From Prevotella merdae (GTDB taxonomy: Bacteria; Bacteroidota; Bacteroidia; Bacteroidales; Bacteroidaceae): DNA of 10,808 nucleotides. The position numbers were made by a program, and so were the translations under genes. Numbering within the stretch: position 1 is the stretch's first letter; each line of letters starts with the position of its first letter. The notes beneath the pieces are model-generated. The model searched no databases and was not told the origin of the DNA. It saw nothing but the letters and a program-made list of their open reading frames with translations. Shown here piece by piece: positions 1-7,243 of the stretch. The stretch covers positions 947,264 to 958,071 of the forward strand of contig NZ_LT985324.1 of NCBI RefSeq assembly GCF_900290275.1. Direction: 5' to 3'.

Positions 1-1333
1 CCACTATGGCTGGCGGCAATTCGGCATGTTGCAGATGCACGCACGATCCCACCTCGTCGAGGGCGTCGATTGCCTTGTCGGGGAATTGGCGCTCGGTTAT
101 GTATCTTGCCGTCAGATCCACACAAGCCTTAAGGGCCTCTTCGGTATAATGCACGTGATGATGGTCCTCGTAGCGTTCCTTGATGTTGTGCAAAATCTCG
201 AGCGTCTCCTCGGCCGTAGAAGGCTCCACCATAACGCGCTGGAATCTGCGCTCCAGGGCTCCGTCCTTCTCTATAGAGTTGCGATACTCGTCAAGAGTTG
301 TGGCTCCGATGCATTGTATAAGTCCGCGTGCCAGAGCCGGTTTCATTATGTTGGCCGCGTCCATAGAGCCTGGCGTGCTGCCGGCACCAATAATGGTGTG
401 AATCTCGTCTATAAACACGATAATGTCCGGATTCTCCTCAAGCTCGCGCAGCAAGGCCTCAATGCGCTCCTCAAACTGTCCGCGATACTTTGTGCCGGCC
501 ACGATAGACGTCATGTCCAGACGAAGTATGCGCTTGTTGAAGAGTAGGGGCGAGGTGTGGCGTTGGGCGATAAGCTGCGCCAGTCCCTCAACAATGGCAC
601 TCTTGCCCACACCCGGCTCGCCAATAAGAATAGGGTTGTTCTTCTTGCGTCGGCACAAGATCTCGGTCACGCGCTTTATCTCCTTCTCTCTGCCCACAAC
701 GGGGTCCAGCTTGCCCTCGGCAGCCGCCCCGGTCAGGTCGGTGGCAAATTTGTCGAGCACAGGCGTCTTGCCTCCTCGGTCGGCCACAGTAGTCTTTGTG
801 CCCGAACTCTTCTTGTTGCCCTGGGTGTTGTTGCCCGATATTATATTTTCGTCTTCCTCCTCCGAAATGCCTATTCCGTTTTGCGGTTTCGATGTTGTTT
901 GCATAAGATGTTTCATAGCTGTGTTATAGTTCAATCCCTTGCTCTCCAGCACCTGCTTGGCTCCGTTTATTGTCTGGTCGTGCAGAATGGCCAGTATCAC
1001 GTGCTCCACGTTTACCATCTGCGAGTGTTGCAGACGCGCCTCAAGTATCGACAGCTTCAGGATATTGCTTGCTTTCTCGTCAAGTGCAGGTGTGGCTATT
1101 GAGCCTTCGCCCTCGGCCTCCTTGTTGTTGTTTACACTATTCTCGAGCTCTGTCTTTATGTCATTTGCGTCAATATCCGAGCGTAACAGCAAATCAAGGA
1201 GAGGATTCTGTCTGTCTCTCAACATACCTAACAATAGGTGTTCCGGCATTACGTGTGTGCACGACATGCGCAACGCCTCCTCTCTGCTGAATGCAAGGAT
1301 TGTGGAAACTTTAGTTGAAAATTGATTCGTCAT
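1..1333 (-). CDS. clpC: ATP-dependent Clp protease ATPase subunit ClpC, N-terminal 444 codons
   Basis: AAA+ unfoldase that binds substrates and feeds them to the ClpP peptidase in the cytoplasm. The gene starts at the ATG at 1331-1333 and runs off the left edge, so about half of a usual ClpC (roughly 840 residues) is present. Seen in translation: a double Clp_N domain (about residues 5-145, with PEHLLLG at 30-36 and VEHVILAIL at 109-117), an acidic and Ser/Gly/Lys-rich linker (157-188), and the first AAA+ module. That module has VVGREKEI at 212-219, Walker A GEPGVGKS at 238-245, Walker B IVFIDE at 305-310, a GATT sensor region at 343-346 and ERRF at 361-364. All key residues are intact. The N-domain matches Bacteroidetes ClpC better than ClpB; the middle domain that would separate ClpC from ClpA and ClpB lies outside. 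No promoter or ribosome-binding site is evident in the 51-base gap upstream, so it may be co-transcribed with the TPR gene. Confidence 0.93.
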   Translation of the reverse strand, partial: MTNQFSTKVSTILAFSREEALRMSCTHVMPEHLLLGMLRDRQNPLLDLLLRSDIDANDIKTELENSVNNNKEAEGEGSIATPALDEKASNILKLSILEARLQHSQMVNVEHVILAILHDQTINGAKQVLESKGLNYNTAMKHLMQTTSKPQNGIGISEEEDENIISGNNTQGNKKSSGTKTTVADRGGKTPVLDKFATDLTGAAAEGKLDPVVGREKEIKRVTEILCRRKKNNPILIGEPGVGKSAIVEGLAQLIAQRHTSPLLFNKRILRLDMTSIVAGTKYRGQFEERIEALLRELEENPDIIVFIDEIHTIIGAGSTPGSMDAANIMKPALARGLIQCIGATTLDEYRNSIEKDGALERRFQRVMVEPSTAEETLEILHNIKERYEDHHHVHYTEEALKACVDLTARYITERQFPDKAIDALDEVGSCVHLQHAELPPAIV

Positions 1334-1384
1334 TATATATATATTGGCTTTAACTTCTAAGTACGCCTGTCTAACCAGACGTTT

Positions 1385-1945
1385 TTATTTTAAGTCTTGC
1401 AAATAATGTGCCATTTGCTCCAATTTCGTGGCATCATTAAACTTTCTGTAGTATAATGTCGCCTCGTTAAGGTATTCGTCGGCTATGTTGGTCTTGTCCA
1501 GGGCCAGATAACAAAGGCCAATGCGCATTAGGGAGTCGCCCTTCTCGTTGTTGTGGCACAACAGTATGTGGCTCTCAAACAAGGGTAGCGCCTTGCGATA
1601 ATGCCCCAGTCTGAAGTTGCTCTCGGCCATGCAATACAGGTAAACGGCCCTTTCTTGAGGGGCAAACAGCTGCAGGTTGGGCGAAATCTTGCCCAATACG
1701 GCCACAGACTTTTTGTAATCGCCATCGTAGAAATAGCACACGCCTATGTAGCCTTGAAAGCGCGCATTAAGCTTGTACTTGTTGTCCAGCCTCTGAAACA
1801 GAAGAAGTGCCTCATGATATTTGCCGCTCTGAAAATATTCTATCGCCCTTGTCAGCAACTGGCTCGAGGCGTCTTTGCGAATATCTGCAAAGCTTGGCGT
1901 CATGAGACACATCATCATTATTATCGTAAGAATAAGCCTTGGCAT
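1385..1945 (-). CDS. Secreted or periplasmic TPR protein, 186 aa
   Basis: Small protein with a signal peptide (PRLILTIIMMMCLMTPSFA, cleavage probably after residue 20) followed almost entirely by tetratricopeptide-like helical pairs. The repeats lie at about residues 30-60 (AIEYFQSGKYHEALLLF), 62-87 (GYIGVCYFYDGDYKKSVAVL), 101-130 (YCMAESNFRLGHYRKALPLF) and 137-170 (LMRIGLCYLALDKTNIADEYL). TPR proteins are protein-protein adaptors; no enzyme motif is visible, and the partner is unknown. The start codon directly follows the stop of the upstream metalloprotease gene (TAAATG), so translation of the two is probably coupled and a shared envelope role is likely. The signal peptide supports this start. 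Confidence 0.85.
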   Translation of the reverse strand: MPRLILTIIMMMCLMTPSFADIRKDASSQLLTRAIEYFQSGKYHEALLLFQRLDNKYKLNARFQGYIGVCYFYDGDYKKSVAVLGKISPNLQLFAPQERAVYLYCMAESNFRLGHYRKALPLFESHILLCHNNEKGDSLMRIGLCYLALDKTNIADEYLNEATLYYRKFNDATKLEQMAHYLQDLK

Positions 1946-3355
1946 TTACTCTGTGTAGAAGTTTATCAGGTCGCGCAGGGCCTTCTGGCAAGCCGGACAA
2001 AAGTCCTTGTGCTGATTGCTGCGCATACGGCAGTCGGGGTAGGGACGATAAACGCCCTTTAGGCTGTAGCCAGCTCCTTCGTAGGCGCCAACCTCAGATT
2101 TTTCACTTTCCCCTTTTCTCTTTCCACTTTTAGCCTTCGCCTTAGATTTTTCACTTTTCCCTTTTCCCTTTTCCCTTTTTCCATTCGCCTTAGATTTTTC
2201 ACTTTTCACTTTTCCCTTTTCACTTTTATCCCCTGGCATAGGCGTAGGAACTGGAGTTCCTGGCTCAATCAGGTTCTCCCACTTGTTATGGAAGTCTACA
2301 AGGGTTGTGATGTTCTTCTCCCAAGGCTCCACGTCGTGCGGATACATCGGTATCTGCTCGGCCTCGTAGGCGTACTCGTCGGCCAGACCAGCAAAGCTGT
2401 GGCCAAACTCGTGCACAACCACCTGGCGATATTGCGGATGGTGGGTCATCGAGAGGTTGTACGAGTTGAGTATTCCGCCTCCGCCATACTCGCTTGTGTT
2501 TACAAGCACGATGATGTGCTCGTAGGGCACGCCAGCCAGCACATCGTGCAACGATTTAAGGTTGAGCGTTGTGAGGTAGCGGTTGGAATAGAATGTGTCG
2601 AAATGGCTTCCCAGAACCGTATTTCTCCACACGCCCTTCGACGGCTCACTTGTTCCGCTGTCTACCGATGGCGACTCTACAGCCACGATATTAAATCTGT
2701 CGCGCATGGAGCTGAATGGCTCGTGCTCGAACAGGGCCTCTGTGGCAATCTTGGCGTCCTCCACAAATGTTGCCATCTCGCCTGGCTGGTAGCCCTCGGC
2801 CACATAAGCTATGTGGATGCATTTGGTTGTATCCTTAGCCTGCTGCAGAGTTACGTATGGCGTGGTGTTGCCAAATCCGATGTGCCTTATCAGCACGTCC
2901 TTTGGTGCCACGGTATGTGTTAGCGATCCCACCACCTCGTGTCGGTTGTTGCGCAGGTCTACGGTTATGTCCACCGTATCGCGCGGCATGGGCACCAGAA
3001 ACACGTTCTCAAACGATTTCACGTTGTTCTTTGCCTCGTCGTACGACTGCCATTCCTGGAAGAGCGTAGAGAACGAGTTGCGGTAAATAACCTCTGACGT
3101 TCCATGCTTGCGAACCGTAATCTGTCCGTTGCCCTCCACCGGCAGCTCGTCCAGATGCGCATGCTTGCCGTACCATCTTGGCATCATGTTCAGCTTGTCT
3201 ACGGCTATGCTTTGCGTGGTAGCGTTGCCCAGAAATGTGTAATCTATACGCAGAGTGGAATCACAAAAATTCTGCTCAAAGTCTACGTCAGCCGCGGCAT
3301 TTGCGCCCAGGCCCGACGCCAACATCATGAATAGCGATAATATATTCTTCTTCAT
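1946..3355 (-). CDS. Secreted M64-family (IgA peptidase family) zinc metalloprotease, 469 aa
   Basis: Exported zinc endopeptidase of family M64 (Peptidase_M64), a family known in gut Bacteroidetes and named after a Clostridium IgA protease; the substrate here is unknown. A signal peptide covers residues 1-20 (MKKNILSLFMMLASGLGANA). An N-terminal beta-rich domain spans about 25-150. The catalytic domain has family hallmarks: HIAYVAEGYQ at 181-190, the DSGTSEPSKGVWRNT segment at 232-246, GSHFDTFYSNRYL at 249-261 and the metal site HEFGHSFAGLADEY at 315-328 (His315, Glu316, His319, probable third ligand Asp326). A Lys/Ser/Glu/Gly-rich stretch at about 376-421 interrupts the domain before the C-terminal Cys-containing end (DCRMRSNQHKDFCPACQ) and is built from a simple DNA repeat. 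Upstream is a repeat-filled gap without a clear promoter; downstream the TPR gene abuts. Confidence 0.92.
   Translation of the reverse strand: MKKNILSLFMMLASGLGANAAADVDFEQNFCDSTLRIDYTFLGNATTQSIAVDKLNMMPRWYGKHAHLDELPVEGNGQITVRKHGTSEVIYRNSFSTLFQEWQSYDEAKNNVKSFENVFLVPMPRDTVDITVDLRNNRHEVVGSLTHTVAPKDVLIRHIGFGNTTPYVTLQQAKDTTKCIHIAYVAEGYQPGEMATFVEDAKIATEALFEHEPFSSMRDRFNIVAVESPSVDSGTSEPSKGVWRNTVLGSHFDTFYSNRYLTTLNLKSLHDVLAGVPYEHIIVLVNTSEYGGGGILNSYNLSMTHHPQYRQVVVHEFGHSFAGLADEYAYEAEQIPMYPHDVEPWEKNITTLVDFHNKWENLIEPGTPVPTPMPGDKSEKGKVKSEKSKANGKREKGKGKSEKSKAKAKSGKRKGESEKSEVGAYEGAGYSLKGVYRPYPDCRMRSNQHKDFCPACQKALRDLINFYTE
2091..2230 (-). repeat. In-frame simple-repeat tract coding a Lys/Ser-rich linker in the M64 protease
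   Basis: On the coding strand the tract repeats GTGAAAAATCTAAGGCGAA-like units (near-identical at about 2136-2157 and 2184-2207, partial at 2094-2110) mixed with GGGAAAAG and AGTGAAAAG runs. In the protease frame it reads KSEKSKA, KREKGKGK and similar. The composition differs sharply from the flanks and resembles intergenic degenerate repeats of Bacteroidales genomes, here kept in frame. Confidence 0.85.
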
Positions 3356-3386
3356 ATTTTTTATTTTTTACCCGTTAGCCTCTGCC

Positions 3387-3493
3387 TTAACTCCTAAGAA
3401 AAAAAGCATTCGGCTTAACTCCTTAACTTCTTAACTTCTAAGAAAAAGCATTCGGCTTAACTCCTTTAACTTCTTAACTCCTTAACTCCTCCT
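3387..3493. repeat. Degenerate TTAACTCC/TTAACTTC repeat tract
   Basis: Two imperfect direct copies of a 43-44 base unit lie at 3387-3430 and 3431-3473, each holding CTAAGAAAAA(AA)GCATTCGGC between TTAACTCC- and TTAACTTC-type words. Further short copies follow to 3493 and continue into the stop codon of the FolK-like gene. It fills most of the gap before the metalloprotease gene. No promoter match or hairpin terminator is visible inside it. Confidence 0.9.
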
Positions 3494-3874
3494 TTAACTC
3501 TTCATCTCCTTTATCCTCTCCACCAATTCCTTGATGTAAGATCTTTGCCAATCCTTCTCATGCAGTTTCACGTCGTCGTACATCAGCAAGTCGATATCGG
3601 CCTCCACCACGCCCATATTGCGCTTGTCCAGAGTGTTACCCGCCAATTGTTCAATAAGCTTCAGCTGCTCCTCAACCTCGCTCATAGCCAAGTTGGTATT
3701 GCCCGCCATCACGGCATTAAAGAATTGCTTGCCCTTAAACCGCTCGCCTATTGGCTCTGTGGGTATGATATGCGTGAACCTTACGTTCTCGAATCTTTGC
3801 TCAAGACATTCCTCTACAAACCGGATTCTGTCGGCAATAACATTCGTGCCTATAGCAATAAGAATATCATGCAT
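3494..3874 (-). CDS. HPPK (FolK)-like protein, 126 aa, with altered active site
   Basis: Resembles 6-hydroxymethyl-7,8-dihydropterin pyrophosphokinase, which transfers pyrophosphate from ATP to the pterin in folate synthesis. Seen: the N-terminal strand ILIAIGTN (4-11), FFNAV (51-55, with the conserved Asn) and VVEADIDLLMYDD (89-101), whose Asp93 and Asp95 match the two magnesium-binding aspartates of the E. coli enzyme (Asp95, Asp97). It is shorter than the usual 150-160 residues. In a hand alignment the two catalytic arginines (Arg82 and Arg92 in E. coli) fall on Asn80 and Val90, so the classical signature is not met. It may be a divergent Bacteroidales FolK, a paralogue with another substrate, or inactive. 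It starts 5 bases after the hisB stop, with AAGGG just before the ATG, and is the last gene of the operon. Confidence 0.7.
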   Translation of the reverse strand: MHDILIAIGTNVIADRIRFVEECLEQRFENVRFTHIIPTEPIGERFKGKQFFNAVMAGNTNLAMSEVEEQLKLIEQLAGNTLDKRNMGVVEADIDLLMYDDVKLHEKDWQRSYIKELVERIKEMKS

Positions 3875-3879
3875 AACCC

Positions 3880-4965
3880 TTACAGAGTGCCTTTGGTTGT
3901 AGGAATCTCAAAGTGCATAACGTCGCGCTTTACAGCCATCTTCAAAGCCCTTGCCAGCGCCTTGAATATGCCCTCAATCTTGTGGTGCTCGTTGGTTCCG
4001 CGAGCCGAGATGTCGAGGTTCATGTGTGCCGCGTCGCTCAAGCTCTTGAAGAAGTGCATGAACATCTCGGTAGGCACATCGCCAATCTTCTCGCGATGGA
4101 ATTCCACATCCCAGTTTAGCCAAGCGCGTCCACCAAAGTCCAGCGCCACCTGGCACAGGCAGTCGTCCATAGGCAAGCAATATCCGTAGCGCTCAATGCC
4201 TCGTTTCGAGCCCAGACACTTGTCAATACATTGTCCCAGCACGATGGCCGTATCCTCTATAGTATGATGCTCGTCCACGTTCAGGTCGCCCTTGCAAGAG
4301 ATGTCCAGGTCCATCATTCCGTGTCGGCCAATCTGCTCAAGCATATGGTCGAAGAAACCCAGTCCGGTGTCAATCTTGCATTTTCCCGTGCCGTCCATGT
4401 TTATCTCTATGGCAATGTCGGTCTCCTTGGTCATGCGACTAATCTTTGCCCTACGCTCGCCCGCAAACAACAGTTCCGAAATCTTGTTCCACGTCATTCC
4501 GTTCTTGCCCAATATCAGAGCCTTGCAGCCCAGGTTGGCAGCCAGTTGCGCGTCGGTCTCTCTGTCGCCTATCACGTACGATCCCGCAATATCATACATC
4601 GGGTTGTCCATGTATTCTTTCAGCATTCCCGTACCCGGCTTGCGCATGGGCGAGTTGTCCTCTGGGAAATGTCGGTCTATATGCTGGGCGCTAAACACGA
4701 TGCCCTCGCCCTCCAGAGTCTGCATAATAAAGTTGTGTATGGGATAGAAGTCCGACTCCGGGAAGGCGTCTGTACCCAGACCGTCCTGATTGCTTACCAT
4801 CACCAGCTTAAAGTCGGTATGTTGCTGTATAAACGTGAGGTTCTTAATCACGTCCTTAACAAATTTCAGTTTCTCAAACGAGTCTACCTGCTCGTCGTAG
4901 GGTTCTTCCACAATTGTGCCATCACGGTCTATAAACAAAAGTCTCTGCTGTTTTGTTTCTTCCAT
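3880..4965 (-). CDS. hisB: Bifunctional histidinol-phosphatase / imidazoleglycerol-phosphate dehydratase HisB
   Basis: Catalyses two steps of histidine synthesis in the cytoplasm: dehydration of imidazole-glycerol phosphate and dephosphorylation of histidinol phosphate. The N-terminal HAD phosphatase (about residues 1-165) shows LLFIDRDGT with Asp13 and Asp15, MVSNQDG at 56-62, RKPGTGML at 108-115 and GDRETD at 133-138. The dehydratase domain (about 175-361) shows GFFDHML at 203-209, DEHHTIED at 231-238 and the second metal site NEHHKIE at 325-331. Length (361) is normal for a fused HisB. The loop where E. coli HisB has zinc-binding cysteines reads [18 protein letters not shown] here and has none, so that structural zinc is probably absent. 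No other his gene is in the window; the neighbours are a membrane protein (17-base gap) and the FolK-like gene (5-base gap). Confidence 0.95.
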   Translation of the reverse strand: MEETKQQRLLFIDRDGTIVEEPYDEQVDSFEKLKFVKDVIKNLTFIQQHTDFKLVMVSNQDGLGTDAFPESDFYPIHNFIMQTLEGEGIVFSAQHIDRHFPEDNSPMRKPGTGMLKEYMDNPMYDIAGSYVIGDRETDAQLAANLGCKALILGKNGMTWNKISELLFAGERRAKISRMTKETDIAIEINMDGTGKCKIDTGLGFFDHMLEQIGRHGMMDLDISCKGDLNVDEHHTIEDTAIVLGQCIDKCLGSKRGIERYGYCLPMDDCLCQVALDFGGRAWLNWDVEFHREKIGDVPTEMFMHFFKSLSDAAHMNLDISARGTNEHHKIEGIFKALARALKMAVKRDVMHFEIPTTKGTL

Positions 4966-4982
4966 ATTAGTTTATTTTAAAG

Positions 4983-5852
4983 TTATTCTTTAGGGTTGCT
5001 CACGCTTGCCTCCACGTTGCCGTAGGCGTACACAAACACGAACACGCCCCACAGATACACGTATTGCATGATGAAGGTGGAAATGGTTGTGGCAAGGAAG
5101 TTGAGCCATCCGAAATAAGCAGGAATGCCCGACTCGTCGCCTTGCATCACGCCCATCGTGTCGATGTTCGAGGCCGCGTTGGTTACTATGCCCGGAAGGC
5201 ACAAGAAGGCGCATACCATGGCACCCACAAGTATCAGCAGCAGCAATATCGAGAACACGAAGCCCAGTTTCTTGTAGCCCTTGGCGTAATCGCTACCCAC
5301 GAGATTCTTGAATTTGGTATCCTTATTAAATATGTACTTTGATACCGAATAGATGTATGGCGACGCCAATAGCGCGAGCAGCATAAACAGGCACAGATAA
5401 ACGGCCAGCAACATTACCGTGAAGGTGGAGGCGGGCAGAGTCCTCACGCTCTCAATCGACATCAGCAGATAGGTGGAGCCTGCAAACACCATCAGGCATA
5501 CGGCAAACAGCACTATCGAGAACACGTCTACCTTGAGCATCTTCTTGAATGCCACGCCACGCTTCTCGTCGTTTAGCATTACTACCACGTTCGACTTGAC
5601 AACCGAGTCTAACACCACACTCGCTACGGCCACCAGACAGCCCGCAGCTATCGTGCCGGCAAACTGGCCCACGCTATTAGCCCCCAGTACAGCCAAGGGC
5701 GACACGAAGGTTGCCAATCCCAATACTACAGACAACGCAAGCACCCAAATCCACGTACTACGCAATATCTTAGCGAAATTGGTGCTGTAAACACCCAGGG
5801 AAGCGCTAAGGCATCCCAAACAACTCCTGTTTTTAAAAATATCGTTTATCAT
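4983..5852 (-). CDS. Inner-membrane protein of unknown function, 289 aa, about six helices
   Basis: I do not recognise the family. Hydrophobic segments lie at about residues 34-57, 62-84, 108-131, 143-168, 196-220 and 246-277, giving roughly six transmembrane helices. The cytoplasmic-looking N-terminus has two cysteines (SCLGCLSAS), and a Lys-rich loop lies at about 170-195 (SKYIFNKDTKFKNL, YAKGYKKLG). Helix 4 to 5 (LLASPYIYSVSKYIF) may be amphipathic. No transporter, kinase or protease motif is visible. It starts 7 bases after the stop of the RNA methyltransferase gene and ends 17 bases before hisB, so it belongs to the same transcript. The fourth gene of that transcript gives no further clue to its job. 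Confidence 0.8.
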   Translation of the reverse strand: MINDIFKNRSCLGCLSASLGVYSTNFAKILRSTWIWVLALSVVLGLATFVSPLAVLGANSVGQFAGTIAAGCLVAVASVVLDSVVKSNVVVMLNDEKRGVAFKKMLKVDVFSIVLFAVCLMVFAGSTYLLMSIESVRTLPASTFTVMLLAVYLCLFMLLALLASPYIYSVSKYIFNKDTKFKNLVGSDYAKGYKKLGFVFSILLLLILVGAMVCAFLCLPGIVTNAASNIDTMGVMQGDESGIPAYFGWLNFLATTISTFIMQYVYLWGVFVFVYAYGNVEASVSNPKE

Positions 5853-5859
5853 TTTAGTA

Positions 5860-6630
5860 TTAATTGAATGGTCGTCTGAATTCCGAGCAAATAATAGCCG
5901 TAGCCACAGCCACGTTCAGGCTGTCGGCCGTCTCTCTATTCTCGGGATAGTTAGGAATGCGCAGAGCCTTGCTAATCCTCTTGCGTATAGGTTGCGATAT
6001 TCCCTTGCCCTCGTTTCCCATCACGATAATGCCGTTGGCAGAGTGGGGTACTTTATAGATGTTCTCGCCCTCAAGCAAGGTGCCGTACACGGGAACCGTT
6101 GCGGGCAGCGAGTCGAAGAAGCTCTCCAGCTCCCTATATTCCACCCTCACGCGGGCTATGCTTCCCATCGTGGCCTGCACCACCTTCGGGTTGTACACGT
6201 CCACCGTGTCCATGCTGCACACAATATCCTCTATGCCAAACCAGTCGGCTATGCGTATGATGGTGCCCAGGTTGCCCGGATCTTGCACGCCGTCAAGCAC
6301 AAGCGTAAGCTTCTTGTCCAGGCAGCTGGCGTCCATACTGCCGTCAAACTTCTTGAACACGGCCATCACCTGCTGCGGATGACACAGGAAGCTGACCTTA
6401 GCCAGCTCGTCGTACGATACCTCCACAATCTCGCATCTCACGTCCCTCAGCAGCTCCGCGTTCTGTTCCAGCCATTCCGGTTGCGCCACCAGCAACTCCA
6501 CTTTCGAGTTGCCACGCGCCAGAATGTCGCCCACAATCTTCGAGCCCTCGGCCACAAAAACGTCCTGGGCGTCGCGGTTCTTCTTCAGGTTGAGCGAGTG
6601 AATGTATTTAATCTTGTTCTTGCTTATCAT
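5860..6630 (-). CDS. SpoU/TrmH-family RNA 2'-O-methyltransferase, 256 aa
   Basis: SPOUT-fold enzyme that methylates a ribose 2'-OH in rRNA or tRNA using S-adenosylmethionine. The N-terminal part (about 1-95) is the L30e-like substrate-binding domain (FVAEGSKIVGDIL at 25-37). The catalytic domain carries all three SpoU motifs: LVLDGVQDPGNLGTIIRIAD at 110-129, IIVMGNEGKGIS at 201-212, and the cofactor-knot end ADSLNVAVATAIICSEF at 235-251, plus NPKVVQATMGS at 147-157. Glu207 and Asn206 lie in the usual places. Length is typical of the RlmB/TrmH-like group; the exact target nucleotide cannot be read from sequence. It is the first gene of the operon, about 140 bases downstream of a strong promoter match. 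Confidence 0.9.
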   Translation of the reverse strand: MISKNKIKYIHSLNLKKNRDAQDVFVAEGSKIVGDILARGNSKVELLVAQPEWLEQNAELLRDVRCEIVEVSYDELAKVSFLCHPQQVMAVFKKFDGSMDASCLDKKLTLVLDGVQDPGNLGTIIRIADWFGIEDIVCSMDTVDVYNPKVVQATMGSIARVRVEYRELESFFDSLPATVPVYGTLLEGENIYKVPHSANGIIVMGNEGKGISQPIRKRISKALRIPNYPENRETADSLNVAVATAIICSEFRRPFN

Positions 6631-6658
6631 AAAAATCTACAGTTTTTTTCTTCTTGTT

Positions 6659-6743
6659 CCTTGTGCTTAAAGCTTCCTTGTCCTTGTACTTAAAGCCTTC
6701 AGTCCTTGTACTTAAAGCCTTCTTGTACCTTGACCTTAAAGAA
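6659..6743. repeat. Degenerate CCTTGTACTTAAAGCC repeat tract in the operon leader
   Basis: Four tandem imperfect units of 20-25 bases on the plus strand: CCTTGTGCTTAAAGCTT, then two of CCTTGTACTTAAAGCCTT, then CCTTGACCTTAAAG. On the minus strand the tract lies in the transcribed 5' leader of the methyltransferase operon. No stable hairpin is evident. A 65-codon minus-strand ORF through it is judged spurious. Confidence 0.85.
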
Positions 6744-6775
6744 TGATTTCCAGTCCCCATTTCTAAGGGATAGTG

Positions 6776-6807
6776 CAAAGATACAGTATTTTTGTTAATC
6801 CACAAAA
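6776..6807 (-). promoter_or_regulatory. Bacteroidetes-type promoter of the methyltransferase-membrane protein-hisB-folK-like operon
   Basis: On the minus strand TTTTG (6803-6807) is followed after exactly 19 bases by TATCTTTG (6776-6783), matching the Bacteroidetes consensus TTTG-N19-TAnnTTTG in every fixed base. Transcription would start near 6769, giving a leader of about 140 bases. Confidence 0.8.
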
Positions 6808-6848
6808 CAGGTAGGGATAAGAATTAAAAATACAATAAAATCACGCTT

Positions 6849-6897
6849 TTGGTGTCTACTTACACCAAGTTCTGTTTCGCCATAGTAATGAGCTATG
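6849..6897. promoter_or_regulatory. Two small inverted repeats between divergent promoters
   Basis: TTGGTGT (6849-6855) and ACACCAA (6862-6868) form a perfect 7-base inverted repeat with a 6-base spacer. CATAG (6881-6885) and CTATG (6893-6897) form a second, weaker one. They lie between two divergent promoters, so they cannot be terminators for either operon. Operator use is inference only. The rest of 6808-6957 holds nothing else recognisable. Confidence 0.4.
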
Positions 6898-6957
6898 CCA
6901 TGGTTCAAGACTACTGGATATATCAAACACATTTTTTGCTAAAGAAATAAAAAAAAC

Positions 6958-6988
6958 TTGTAGATATCAAATGTTTTCTTTATTTTTG
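6958..6988 (+). promoter_or_regulatory. Bacteroidetes-type promoter of the small membrane-protein pair
   Basis: TTG (6958-6960), 20 bases, then TATTTTTG (6981-6988) fits the TTTG/TAnnTTTG pattern. Transcription would start near 6993. This rules out the upstream ATG at 6971 as the start and points to the ATG at 7013. Confidence 0.65.
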
Positions 6989-7012
6989 TCTGCACATAAA
7001 ATAGATAAAACT

Positions 7013-7240
7013 ATGGTGTGGGTAGAAAAACTTGGGGCATATTTTTTAGATGTGTCAAAATACATACTGACAGGTGTCGTTATCGCATCTATGTTTAAGG
7101 ACTTTGACAACAAAATCCTTATATATATTGTGGGGTTAATATTGTCAGTACTTTGTCTGATTGTCGGTTTGATATTAACCAATAAGAAGGAAAATATTCA
7201 GAGTAAAAATAATAATAAAACAAATAATAAGGAGAAATAG
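7013..7240 (+). CDS. Small two-helix membrane protein, 75 aa (DUF6722-like)
   Basis: The start at 7013 is chosen because the ATG at 6971 lies inside the promoter. The protein opens with MVWVEKLGAYFLDVSKYILTG, then has two hydrophobic helices (about residues 12-28 and 33-55, ILIYIVGLILSVLCLIVGLIL) and a charged Asn/Lys-rich tail (NKKENIQSKNNN...). Small proteins of this layout are common in Bacteroidales; I associate it with DUF6722 from memory and cannot confirm it. Function is unknown. The low-GC composition contrasts with the flanking genes. A second tiny membrane gene follows 3 bases after the stop. Confidence 0.75.
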   Translation: MVWVEKLGAYFLDVSKYILTGVVIASMFKDFDNKILIYIVGLILSVLCLIVGLILTNKKENIQSKNNNKTNNKEK

Positions 7241-7243
7241 ACT

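Noticed and set aside
26..1325. Several long plus-strand ORFs opposite clpC
   Set aside because: They are shadows of the clpC frame, which has complete Clp_N and AAA+ motifs on the minus strand.
1369..1380. GTCT/AGAC hairpin followed by T-rich sequence between clpC and the TPR gene
   Set aside because: Only a 4-base stem, and on the plus strand where no gene ends; too weak to call a terminator.
3387..3493. CRISPR-like repetition
   Set aside because: Units are contiguous and degenerate, without unique spacers of constant length.
6608..6805. 65-codon minus-strand ORF in the operon leader
   Set aside because: It runs through the promoter itself and the CCTTGTACTTAAAGCC repeat, and its protein is repeat-derived (KALSTRTEGFKYKDK).
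6971..7012. Earlier ATG of the small membrane protein
   Set aside because: Lies upstream of the probable transcription start and within the promoter.
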